DNA of 6,208 nucleotides from Caryophanales bacterium UBA4365. Its GTDB lineage: Bacteria; Bacillota_I; Bacilli_A; RFN20; CAG-826. The stretch spans positions 1-6,208 of the forward strand of contig DGSJ01000005.1 in the NCBI GenBank assembly GCA_002393905.1, written 5' to 3'. Below, piece by piece: positions 1-5,297 of this stretch; the first letter of the stretch is position 1, and every line of letters starts with the position of its first letter. The position numbers and the translations under genes are program-made. Below the pieces are notes generated by a model that was not told the DNA's origin, made no database searches, and saw only the letters and a list, made by a program, of their open reading frames with translations.

Positions 1-148
1 GTAAATCCGCGAACGGTTTAGAAAAGTCATCTGTTAAATGGAAGCGCTTAGCCACCGCTCTTGCATAGCAATACCGGCATCCAATGTTACAACCAATTAC
101 CGCATTTATATTTTTAATTTTTGATTTAATATCAATAATCTCACTCAT
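1..148 (-). CDS. Radical SAM protein, N-terminal part (runs off window)
   Basis: This frame begins at ATG 148-146 and stays open to the window edge, giving 49 residues of the N-terminus; the rest lies outside. Residues 20-27 read CNIGCRYC, followed by YAR. This is a C-X3-C-X2-C motif that in radical SAM enzymes binds the [4Fe-4S] cluster used to cleave S-adenosylmethionine. The pattern 'NAVIGCNIGCRYCYARAVAK' resembles radical SAM proteins of the DUF5131/Gp37-Gp68 kind and their relatives, which are cytoplasmic and whose substrates are mostly unknown. The subfamily is uncertain from 49 residues. No Shine-Dalgarno sequence precedes the ATG; the upstream bases are AT-only apart from one G. A promoter-like element ends a few bases before the start codon, so a leaderless message is possible. 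The gene is separated from the tRNA gene upstream by a strong terminator, so it is probably transcribed on its own. The superfamily call is firm; the exact function is not. Confidence 0.8.
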   Translation of the reverse strand, partial: MSEIIDIKSKIKNINAVIGCNIGCRYCYARAVAKRFHLTDDFSKPFADL

Positions 149-157
149 AACAAATAT

Positions 158-186
158 ATTGTACTATATAGTACTATTTATATCCA
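158..186 (-). promoter_or_regulatory. Putative promoter of the radical SAM gene
   Basis: Reading the minus strand, TGGATA (186-181) and TACAAT (163-158) are separated by 17 bases and match a sigma-A promoter at 4/6 and 5/6 positions. Transcription would start near 151, about three bases before the ATG at 148. An alternative -10, TATAAA at 182-177, has no good -35. The element overlaps the palindrome at 161-174. This is inferred from sequence only. Confidence 0.4.
161..174. promoter_or_regulatory. Perfect 14-bp palindrome, candidate operator
   Basis: GTACTATATAGTAC is identical to its reverse complement. It lies inside the putative promoter of the radical SAM gene, between the -35 and the start codon, and overlaps the first bases of the -10. 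A dimeric repressor bound here would block transcription. With no unpaired centre and an AT core it is a poor RNA hairpin, so a DNA-binding site is the better reading. No regulator is encoded in the window. Confidence 0.4.
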
Positions 187-194
187 TCATTAAA

Positions 195-225
195 TAAAAA
201 ACAGTCCTGAATGTATCAGAACTGT
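195..225 (-). terminator. Rho-independent terminator of the initiator tRNA gene
   Basis: On the minus strand ACAGTTCTGA (225-216) pairs with TCAGGACTGT (210-201) around a five-base loop (TACAT). This gives a 10-bp stem with one G-U pair. It is followed directly by a T tract (200-196), then A and more T. It begins 10 bases after the CCA end of the tRNA gene, so it ends that transcript and insulates the radical SAM gene. The T tract exists only in this orientation, so it is not bidirectional. Confidence 0.88.
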
Positions 226-235
226 AGTTTACATC

Positions 236-313
236 TGGTTGCGGAGGCAGGATTTGAACGCTGCGACTTCCAAGTTATGGGCCTGGTGAGCTACCGGACT
301 GCTCTACTCCGCG
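236..313 (-). tRNA. Initiator tRNA-fMet (CAU), divergent
   Basis: The gene folds as a full cloverleaf with CCA encoded (238-236). The acceptor stem CGCGGAG/CTCCGC leaves an unpaired C1 opposite A72, the hallmark of bacterial initiator tRNA that allows formylation and blocks elongation. The D arm is GAGC/GCTC with GG in the loop. The anticodon stem CCAGG/CTTGG encloses the loop CCCATAA, giving anticodon CAT. Three features differ from the textbook initiator. Base 33 is C (position 280) instead of U. The three G-C pairs 29-41, 30-40 and 31-39 are A-U, G-U and G-C. The T stem carries one extra base, C260, between GCAG and G, so the gene is 78 bases including CCA rather than the 77 of B. subtilis or E. 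coli. A promoter and a terminator flank it, which favours expression. It could instead be a decaying extra copy. Confidence 0.9.
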
Positions 314-324
314 ATTGCGTGTAT

Positions 325-353
325 ATCTTATAAGAAGATAAAATAAGTTTCAA
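325..353 (-). promoter_or_regulatory. Putative promoter of the initiator tRNA gene
   Basis: On the minus strand TTGAAA (353-348, 5/6 to the -35 consensus) is followed 17 bases later by TAAGAT (330-325, 4/6), itself part of TATAAGAT. The predicted start is near 318, five bases before the tRNA's first base, as expected for a tRNA that is trimmed at its 5' end. I see no convincing terminator in the 47 bases (314-360) between the DUF2804 stop codon and the tRNA, so some readthrough from upstream is also possible. Confidence 0.5.
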
Positions 354-360
354 CTAAAAG

Positions 361-1404
361 TTACCACAAGTTGTGGACTTTCTCGGCAAATCCAGGAATA
401 TTTTCAAAATATTCTTGCTTGCCATTAACGATAATGTATCCAGAAAAGAGACCGAAGACTTGATTTTGATTACTTTTTAGGAACAAAAGGTTCATGTTTG
501 CTTTGCGATGAAGTACTGGATCAAAGATTAAGGAAATGTCTCCAGTTTTAGAACGGAACTTCCACTGCTTGAGGTATTCGTGCTTTCCGTTTGGTAATGT
601 TGGAATATCAAAACGAACATCGTTTAGTTTGTAAGACATTCCATCAATATAGAAGATGTTTTCACTAGCGGCTGAGGTATCGCCAAAACCGTAACCAAGG
701 TTCATTCCAATCTTCTTTCCTTGATATTCTCCGTTCATGCTGGCCCAATACCAAGTATTGTTATAAGTCCAGATTCCTCGGCCCCAATCTAATACTGCTT
801 GAGAGGTCTCATCAAAGTAATAAAATTGGTCGTTAAATTTACAATATCCGTTCGCACTTAAATTATTGATTTTTTGATTGTAATAAAAGTGTTTTTCTTT
901 CTTAAATGGAGTCGAAATCACCAGCGAATCATGGTTAAATTCGTTTAAAACCACCTCTAAACGAAAATCTTGGTGATTTGTAAAGTTTTTGTATAAAACA
1001 TTGAGTTTTCGCTGGTTATTTTCATTAACAAAAGACATCTCTAAACCTTTCCAATTAATCTTGGTCACTCCTTCTTTTGAGGAGCTAGGAAGTTTAAGTT
1101 TTCCAAAGGTAAAGAACTTCATTTTTGACTTCGTGACTTGTTCATTTGTATCGAAGTTTAGAAAGGATACTGAGGCCAAAGCCATGTATGAATTATCAGC
1201 AATAGTAAGAGCAACACCAAAGTGGGAATTGCCAATGTAATAGTAATCCCATTCTTTAATTCGGGATTTTAATCCTTTGATTTGTCCACGGTTATAATCA
1301 CGAACCAAAGACAAAGCAAAACCGGCTTCATTTAGATTTCCGTTTTCATCTAAAAGAGGTCCTTGAGAGAGTTGATGTTGGTTGACTAATTCATCATTAA
1401 GCAT
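361..1404 (-). CDS. DUF2804 family protein
   Basis: This 347-residue protein matches the DUF2804 family over its full length. The N-terminal part has a glutamine-glycine-rich opening (Q14-G15-PLL) followed by the block IKEWDYYYIG (49-58). The C-terminal half holds the family's best blocks: LDWGRGIWTYNNTWYW (205-220), GMNLGYGFGD (233-242) with SENIFYIDG (247-255), FGLFSGYI (317-324) and GFAEKVHNLW at the extreme end. There is no signal peptide or membrane helix, so it is likely cytoplasmic. The many aromatic and alternating hydrophobic residues suggest a beta-rich fold. No biochemical role is established that I can name. The start ATG (1404-1402) lies 8 bases inside the end of the upstream membrane-protein gene, and no clear ribosome binding site precedes it, so translation is probably coupled to that gene. 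The family call is firm; the function is unknown. Confidence 0.88.
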   Translation of the reverse strand: MLNDELVNQHQLSQGPLLDENGNLNEAGFALSLVRDYNRGQIKGLKSRIKEWDYYYIGNSHFGVALTIADNSYMALASVSFLNFDTNEQVTKSKMKFFTFGKLKLPSSSKEGVTKINWKGLEMSFVNENNQRKLNVLYKNFTNHQDFRLEVVLNEFNHDSLVISTPFKKEKHFYYNQKINNLSANGYCKFNDQFYYFDETSQAVLDWGRGIWTYNNTWYWASMNGEYQGKKIGMNLGYGFGDTSAASENIFYIDGMSYKLNDVRFDIPTLPNGKHEYLKQWKFRSKTGDISLIFDPVLHRKANMNLLFLKSNQNQVFGLFSGYIIVNGKQEYFENIPGFAEKVHNLW

Positions 1405-2482
1405 TTCTTTTGGCGTTCACTTTCTTTAAATGACGAATGATTTGATATGAAATAAAGTAGAGAATTGATGAAACTAAGAAGGCAGCAAATGTCGCTAATA
1501 ATGGAATGATTAACGATAAAGATCCTAAATCAATGGCCATAAAGATAACAAATGCAATTATCAATGCATCAGCGACAAGATAGAAATAAGCGCAGAATGG
1601 AACAAGTTTTTGGAATGGTCCTTTATCCCGATAAACAGAAATGGCGCCTAAACCACCAAGAATCGAGACAATTCCAGTGGCAAGAATAGTAAAGATGAGT
1701 GATACTAAAGAAACATAACTAAATTCAGTGGTAACAAAGTTAATAATACCATTCGAGAAGGACATTACTCCGGCGGCAAAAGTGAATGCGCCAGCAATAA
1801 TAATTGTTCTTTTAGAAAGGATTTCAGCTCTTGAAACTTGAATCCAGTTGGCCTGGAGTTGATCCTGACTAATTTGGAAAACTAATTTATCTTTTTCATA
1901 TAATGAAACAAGATCTAATCTGGTAAGAATTTTGAAACTAATCGAACGTAATTCATTTGGTGTTAGGAAGAGAACTGTGACACCTTGCCATAAGAAGACC
2001 CAGGCGGTAATATCAAGCATTTCCGAGACTAATCCATTATCCTCTAAAAATCCTTGAGCAAGAAGGAATTGACGAACAAAAAGAATTCCCACTGAAACAA
2101 GTGCTAAGACCACCGCTTCAAGTAAACGTCCATTCTTTTCTCTGTAGATTGAATAATGAAACATCTCTAAAGAGTCTTTGAATGATTCAATGATTTCGTC
2201 TGGTTTATATCCTTCGAAGTCATCAATTTTAAATCGAAGATCAATCTTGAACTCTAAAGGGAAAGTATCCATGATTTCGGAGACTCTTTGGAGAATTTCG
2301 GATTTAAATTTGATGACTTTAGTTGAGACAACATTGTCATCAAACATTTCACTGACTTTGTCATAGACAAGTTCAAGAGTGATAATACGTTTCTCTACAT
2401 CAATATCGTAATATTTGGATAAGATTTCAATTTGACGTTGGATTTTTAATGATAATTGTTTCTGTTTCTTTTCTTTTTTCAT
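1397..2482 (-). CDS. Six-helix membrane protein of unknown function
   Basis: I do not recognise this family. From ATG 2482 it has 361 residues. Residues 1-118 form a soluble, charged domain, with a basic start (MKKEKKQK) and a conserved-looking stretch LRFKIDDFEGYKPDE near 82-96. Then come six hydrophobic segments at roughly 120-142, 158-175, 226-250, 255-282, 293-316 and 320-348, and a short basic tail (RHLKKVNAKRNA). A charged loop of about 50 residues separates helices 2 and 3. The basic ends suggest both termini are inside the cell. The frame continues upstream to a TTG at 2518, but TATAAT lies at 2495-2490 within that extension and no ribosome binding site precedes the TTG, so I chose the ATG. 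The gene is divergent from the SGNH hydrolase and overlaps DUF2804 by 8 bp, so those two probably form one unit. A sensor, transporter-like or stress-related membrane role would be a guess. Confidence 0.85.
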   Translation of the reverse strand: MKKEKKQKQLSLKIQRQIEILSKYYDIDVEKRIITLELVYDKVSEMFDDNVVSTKVIKFKSEILQRVSEIMDTFPLEFKIDLRFKIDDFEGYKPDEIIESFKDSLEMFHYSIYREKNGRLLEAVVLALVSVGILFVRQFLLAQGFLEDNGLVSEMLDITAWVFLWQGVTVLFLTPNELRSISFKILTRLDLVSLYEKDKLVFQISQDQLQANWIQVSRAEILSKRTIIIAGAFTFAAGVMSFSNGIINFVTTEFSYVSLVSLIFTILATGIVSILGGLGAISVYRDKGPFQKLVPFCAYFYLVADALIIAFVIFMAIDLGSLSLIIPLLATFAAFLVSSILYFISYQIIRHLKKVNAKRNA

Positions 2483-2489
2483 TAAGAAA

Positions 2490-2518
2490 ATTATAGTTTC
2501 CTTAACTAAACAAAGCAA
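2490..2518 (-). promoter_or_regulatory. Putative promoter of the membrane protein-DUF2804 unit
   Basis: The minus strand reads TTGCTT (2518-2513), 17 bases, then a perfect TATAAT (2495-2490). The start point predicted from the -10 is about 2483, next to the A of the ATG at 2482, so the message would have no leader. AAGGAA at 2503-2498 looks like a ribosome binding site but is 15 bases from the ATG, too far for usual use, and would lie upstream of this start point. The -10 is excellent; the -35 matches at only 3 of 6 positions. Confidence 0.5.
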
Positions 2519-2522
2519 TTAT

Positions 2523-2551
2523 TTGAATTAGAAGATACAAAGTGCGACAAT
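2523..2551 (+). promoter_or_regulatory. Weak candidate promoter of the SGNH hydrolase gene
   Basis: TTGAAT (2523-2528) and GACAAT (2546-2551) are separated by 17 bases, with 4/6 matches each. If this is real, the transcript starts near 2558 and the first usable codon is ATG 2559, again leaderless. The 31 bases between 2519 and 2549 contain no clear Shine-Dalgarno sequence. This is the weakest promoter call in the window. Confidence 0.25.
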
Positions 2552-3272
2552 GCTAGACATGAACAAGAAAAAAATTGTTTTAGTTTCTTTATTGGTTGCT
2601 CTTCCAGTAGCAACTGGATTAGGAACCTATTTTATTACGCATGCGATCGAACGAAAAAAGGCTGACCAAGAAAAGTATGATTTAGGTGTTCGATTGTTTG
2701 AGACCCATTATTACGACCGATGTAATCTTTTTAATGAGGAAAACAAAAATCTAGCAAACATTGATGTGGCTTTCCTTGGTGATTCATTAACTGAAGGCTA
2801 TGACTTAAAAAGTTTTTATCCAGATTGGACTGTTGTTAATCGAGGTATCAGTGGGGACACCACCATCGGTTTAGAGAAGAGATTACAAGTCTCAGCCTAT
2901 GATGCTCATCCAAAGGTTATTTCGATGCTGATTGGCGCAAATAACTTTGATACGATGCTAACAAACTATGAAACAATTGTGGCAAAAATCAAACAAAATC
3001 TACCGCAAACTTCGGTTATTTTATGTTCCTTAACATCGATGACGTCTAGTTGGGCGAAGAACAACGAAAAAGCAAGACAAAACAACGTTGAAATTGAAAA
3101 AATCGCCGCAAAATACTCTTATGTTTACGCAGATTTATATAATCCACTTCTTGATCCAAAAACCAACGAATTAAAACAAGATTATTCTGTTGACGGGGGT
3201 CACCTAACAAAAGAAGGTTACACCGTAGTAACTAACGTATTAAAACCAATCATCTCTAACTTTTTAAATTAA
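2550..3272 (+). CDS. Membrane-anchored SGNH/GDSL hydrolase
   Basis: This 240-residue protein has all the SGNH blocks. Block I is GDSLTEG with nucleophile S79 (77-83). Block II is GISGDTT with G102 (99-105). Block III is IGANNFD with oxyanion N131 (128-134). Block V is DGGHLT with D215 and H218. Such enzymes hydrolyse esters, for example acyl groups on lipids, sugars or cell-envelope polymers; the substrate here is unknown. Residues 9-31 form one hydrophobic segment after MNKKK, with no clear signal-peptidase site and a charged stretch behind it (ERKKADQEK). It is therefore probably an uncleaved anchor that places the catalytic domain outside the cell. Block III has N132 where many relatives have D (GxND), a tolerated change. 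ATG 2550 and ATG 2559 are both possible starts; neither has a good ribosome binding site. It is the only plus-strand gene and ends at a shared terminator. Confidence 0.9.
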   Translation: MLDMNKKKIVLVSLLVALPVATGLGTYFITHAIERKKADQEKYDLGVRLFETHYYDRCNLFNEENKNLANIDVAFLGDSLTEGYDLKSFYPDWTVVNRGISGDTTIGLEKRLQVSAYDAHPKVISMLIGANNFDTMLTNYETIVAKIKQNLPQTSVILCSLTSMTSSWAKNNEKARQNNVEIEKIAAKYSYVYADLYNPLLDPKTNELKQDYSVDGGHLTKEGYTVVTNVLKPIISNFLN

Positions 3273-3280
3273 GGCAAACA

Positions 3281-3313
3281 AAAAGTCAGGCCATCGAATT
3301 TGACCTGACTTTT
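3281..3313. terminator. Bidirectional Rho-independent terminator
   Basis: AAAAGTCAGG (3281-3290) pairs perfectly with CCTGACTTTT (3304-3313) around a 13-base loop. The arms begin and end in A and T runs, so transcripts from either side make a stem followed by U residues. The minus-strand U tract is the longer (TTTTTGTTTG). It lies between the convergent SGNH hydrolase gene, which ends 8 bases before it, and the YxjI-like gene, whose stop is 8 bases beyond it. Confidence 0.9.
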
Positions 3314-3321
3314 CAATTAAT

Positions 3322-3837
3322 TTAGTTTGAGTAGCTTGAGGCAGCTGCTGAAGCATCAGCATTACGTTGATCAGTAATGTTATCAATCGCAATAACTAAC
3401 GCGACATAGAGCATCGGATCAGCACCTTCTTCAAGATGAAGGACGAAGGAATCTCTAAAAGAGATTTTTCGAGAGATGTGACCAATTTCTTGACCATTAA
3501 GTAAGATGTGATAGTCGTAACCTAAGATATTACCTTTGATTTCAAGATCACCAAGATCTGATGTAATAAAATAACGATCATGGAAGGAGAAGATTTTTCT
3601 TCGAATACGACAGATTTTCTTTTTATCTGGAGTTTCGACATAAGCGCGATAAGCGAATAATCTCCAGAATTTGTTACGAACAATATATTTTGTTTCTCCA
3701 TCAAGTGTTTGGACAAATTTCTTTCTAGTGACAGTCCAGAATTTTCCTTTCACTCGTAAGACATCTTGTTCGTTAACATCTTTAACAACGGATCCACCAC
3801 GTAAGGAAACCCATTTATTACGAATCATTAAATCCAT
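3322..3837 (-). CDS. YxjI/LURP-one-related protein (tubby C-terminal-like fold)
   Basis: This 171-residue protein matches the bacterial YxjI group of the LURP-one-related (LOR) family by length and pattern: repeated short beta-strand segments with basic and aromatic residues (WVSLRGGSVVKD, FWTVTRKKFV, RIRRKIFSFHDRY), a typical ISRKISFRDSFVL block (121-133), and a closing hydrophobic helix with the family ending VALVIAIDNITDQR (145-158). The family shares the fold of tubby C-terminal domains and phospholipid scramblases, in which a barrel wraps that last helix. A lipid or membrane-surface role is therefore an inference, not shown. The last 12 residues are a Ala/Ser-rich tail (ADASAAASSYSN). 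ATG 3837 is chosen over the in-frame ATG 3828 because GAGGT at 3850-3846 lies 8 bases from it. The gene follows the nuclease gene by 33 bases and may be co-transcribed with it or use its own -10. Confidence 0.82.
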   Translation of the reverse strand: MDLMIRNKWVSLRGGSVVKDVNEQDVLRVKGKFWTVTRKKFVQTLDGETKYIVRNKFWRLFAYRAYVETPDKKKICRIRRKIFSFHDRYFITSDLGDLEIKGNILGYDYHILLNGQEIGHISRKISFRDSFVLHLEEGADPMLYVALVIAIDNITDQRNADASAAASSYSN

Positions 3838-3845
3838 ATTTTGTT

Positions 3846-3864
3846 ACCTCTTCTTTTCATTATA
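3846..3864 (-). promoter_or_regulatory. -10 element and ribosome binding site of the YxjI-like gene
   Basis: In the 33-base gap after the nuclease gene, the minus strand has a perfect TATAAT (3864-3859) and then AGAGGT, with GAGGT at 3850-3846, eight bases before ATG 3837. The matching -35 region would lie inside the end of the nuclease gene and is poor (CTAAAA, 3887-3882). The ribosome binding site is solid; an independent promoter is only possible. If used, the leader would be about 15 bases. Confidence 0.5.
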
Positions 3865-3870
3865 ACCGAT

Positions 3871-5244
3871 TTATCTCTTCTTTTTAGAAGATTTTGTTGC
3901 TTTTTTAACGTATTTAGTTGTTGTTTTAAGTACTTTACGTTTATTTTTCTTACTAAGTTTAGAAAAGATAATGATAAGAACAACTAGAACAACAAGAGCT
4001 ACACCGCCGATGATCGCAATCATCTTAATGTCAAGTTTCTTCGAGTCGTCGCTAGGATAAACTGGGGTTTCATTTCCTTCAGCGATTTTATCTGTATTTG
4101 GATTCGCACAACGTGTTGGAGCAGTAATTGAACTTCCACTACCAGCAGTTCCCCAGATATAATCCGCCCATTGAGGGAAATCAATAAATGGGTTACGGTT
4201 ATGTCCATAATTGTTATAGACAAGATTATTACGATGGATTTCAAAATAATCGACTGGGTCGAGTTTATTCCATTCTAGTAAGTCATGGAGAATACCCATT
4301 TTTCCCGTTTCAGTTTGACTGGATTGATAACCAGTTTTAACAAAGGATGTGATGTTATTAACGATTTCTAAGTTTGGATTAGTCGAATCAATTGTGTCTC
4401 CATCATTAGCCAAATAGTTATATCGAGCCATCATATAGAAAATAGCTCGAGCAATATCACCTTTATCGGAGTTTTGTGGTTCAAATACTTCCACTGTTCC
4501 ACCGAATGTTTTGCTGACACCTTTCAGGTTTCCAGAAAGGTAATTATATTTTGAACCAGCATCAGTGTATGCTTGGTCCTTATCAACGTTGCCAAAATAC
4601 CAGTTGTTATGAATTTGACCGTTCACGTAACCATTTCCGGCCCATAAATGATGGAGGTCACCACGAGCACCAACTTCACTAGTTTCATCTTCAAAACCAG
4701 CACTTTTTGGCCAAATGTGCTCTTGGTTGATTCCATAATTTGATTGACTATGATCAGACCATGCTTTGGTTCCATTTTCTTTATCACGGTTTACGTACAA
4801 TGCGTGGATGTATGGATCACTGCCTTTATCAGAAGTTGATTTTCCATATTTATAACCATTGATTGTGTTGGTTGCAGGATCATATCCTTCGATGTCTTTG
4901 GCTGGAGATTTTGACCAGTCACGATCAACAATTTCGTAGGCCTGCCAAACTTGGGTGGCAGCTCCATCCTTATAATAATAAGGAGTATGACCATTCTTTA
5001 GAATTGGTTTTAAATTCTTTAATAAATTCGTTCCTTGTCTTTCTTCGTTAGATAGAGAATTTAAATTTGTGTAATAGGCACGAATGTTTTCTTCTTTAAC
5101 GTCATTTAAATCAATGTCTTTAGGAACGATCGCTGCATTCTTTTGAACGAATAAATCGTTTGCATGAACTGGGGTGACACTCTTTTGATTTAAAACAAAA
5201 CAAGTTGAGATAGTTAATAAGATTGGAACAAGTAATTTCTTCAT
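3871..5244 (-). CDS. Secreted, membrane-anchored Endonuclease I-family nuclease
   Basis: This 457-residue protein belongs to the Endonuclease I family (EndA, Vvn, B. subtilis Bsn), metal-dependent enzymes that cut DNA and often RNA outside the cell. Residues 1-28 are a signal peptide (MKK, hydrophobic core, cleavage after VHA). The nuclease core spans about 80-365. The likely catalytic block is NQEHIWPK (173-180), with E175/H176 matching the Glu-His pair of Vvn. Next come RGDLHHLW (194-201), HNN (212-214), KGDIARAIFYMMARY (261-275) and HNRNPFID (348-355). A linker of about 40 residues leads to a single membrane helix (408-427) and a 30-residue tail with 15 Lys/Arg. The nuclease should face outward and the tail the cytoplasm. 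There is no LPXTG motif. Most relatives are free secreted enzymes, so the anchor and tail are unusual. ATG 5244 follows GGAGGT by six bases. Likely roles are nucleotide scavenging or degrading extracellular DNA. Confidence 0.92.
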   Translation of the reverse strand: MKKLLVPILLTISTCFVLNQKSVTPVHANDLFVQKNAAIVPKDIDLNDVKEENIRAYYTNLNSLSNEERQGTNLLKNLKPILKNGHTPYYYKDGAATQVWQAYEIVDRDWSKSPAKDIEGYDPATNTINGYKYGKSTSDKGSDPYIHALYVNRDKENGTKAWSDHSQSNYGINQEHIWPKSAGFEDETSEVGARGDLHHLWAGNGYVNGQIHNNWYFGNVDKDQAYTDAGSKYNYLSGNLKGVSKTFGGTVEVFEPQNSDKGDIARAIFYMMARYNYLANDGDTIDSTNPNLEIVNNITSFVKTGYQSSQTETGKMGILHDLLEWNKLDPVDYFEIHRNNLVYNNYGHNRNPFIDFPQWADYIWGTAGSGSSITAPTRCANPNTDKIAEGNETPVYPSDDSKKLDIKMIAIIGGVALVVLVVLIIIFSKLSKKNKRKVLKTTTKYVKKATKSSKKKR

Positions 5245-5250
5245 GAGAAA

Positions 5251-5291
5251 ACCTCCGATATTATTATATCTTTATTTTCAAAATTTGAAAA
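5251..5291 (-). promoter_or_regulatory. Promoter and ribosome binding site of the nuclease gene
   Basis: The minus strand has TTTTCA (5291-5286), 17 bases, a perfect TATAAT (5268-5263), then the strong ribosome binding site GGAGGT (5256-5251) six bases before ATG 5244. The start point predicted from the -10 falls near 5256, so the leader would be only about 12 bases and would begin at the ribosome binding site itself. The -35 lies within the palindrome at 5272-5294. Confidence 0.6.
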
Positions 5292-5294
5292 TAA
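5272..5294. promoter_or_regulatory. 23-bp palindrome over the nuclease -35, candidate operator
   Basis: TTATTTTCAAA (5272-5282) and TTTGAAAATAA (5284-5294) are perfect inverted copies around a single A. The site covers the -35 of the nuclease promoter and starts three bases after the transporter's stop codon. Each arm has only one G-C pair and there is no loop to speak of, so it would be a weak terminator; a dimeric repressor site fits better. The regulator is not in the window. Confidence 0.5.
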
Positions 5295-5297
5295 CAA

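Noticed and set aside
236..313. Reading the tRNA as Trp (CCA anticodon) or elongator Met
   Set aside because: The five-pair stem CCAGG/CTTGG fixes the loop as CCCATAA with anticodon CAT, and the C1-A72 mismatch marks an initiator.
2483..2518. TTG start giving the membrane protein 12 extra residues
   Set aside because: No ribosome binding site lies before TTG 2518, and a perfect TATAAT sits inside the extension, so ATG 2482 fits better.
3522..3716. Minus-strand open frame of 64 codons inside the YxjI-like gene
   Set aside because: It is in a different frame within a recognised family protein and shows no motif of its own.
3874..4030. Sortase anchoring of the nuclease
   Set aside because: No LPXTG-like motif occurs before the helix, and the tail is far longer than a sorting signal tail.
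5197..5208. Lipoprotein signal ending at C15 of the nuclease
   Set aside because: The residues before the Cys are I-S-T; Thr at -1 does not fit a lipobox, and the Cys lies very early. A signal-peptidase I site after VHA (26-28) is better.
5272..5294. Terminator of the transporter gene
   Set aside because: The palindrome has one G-C pair per arm and a one-base centre, so no stable RNA hairpin is expected.
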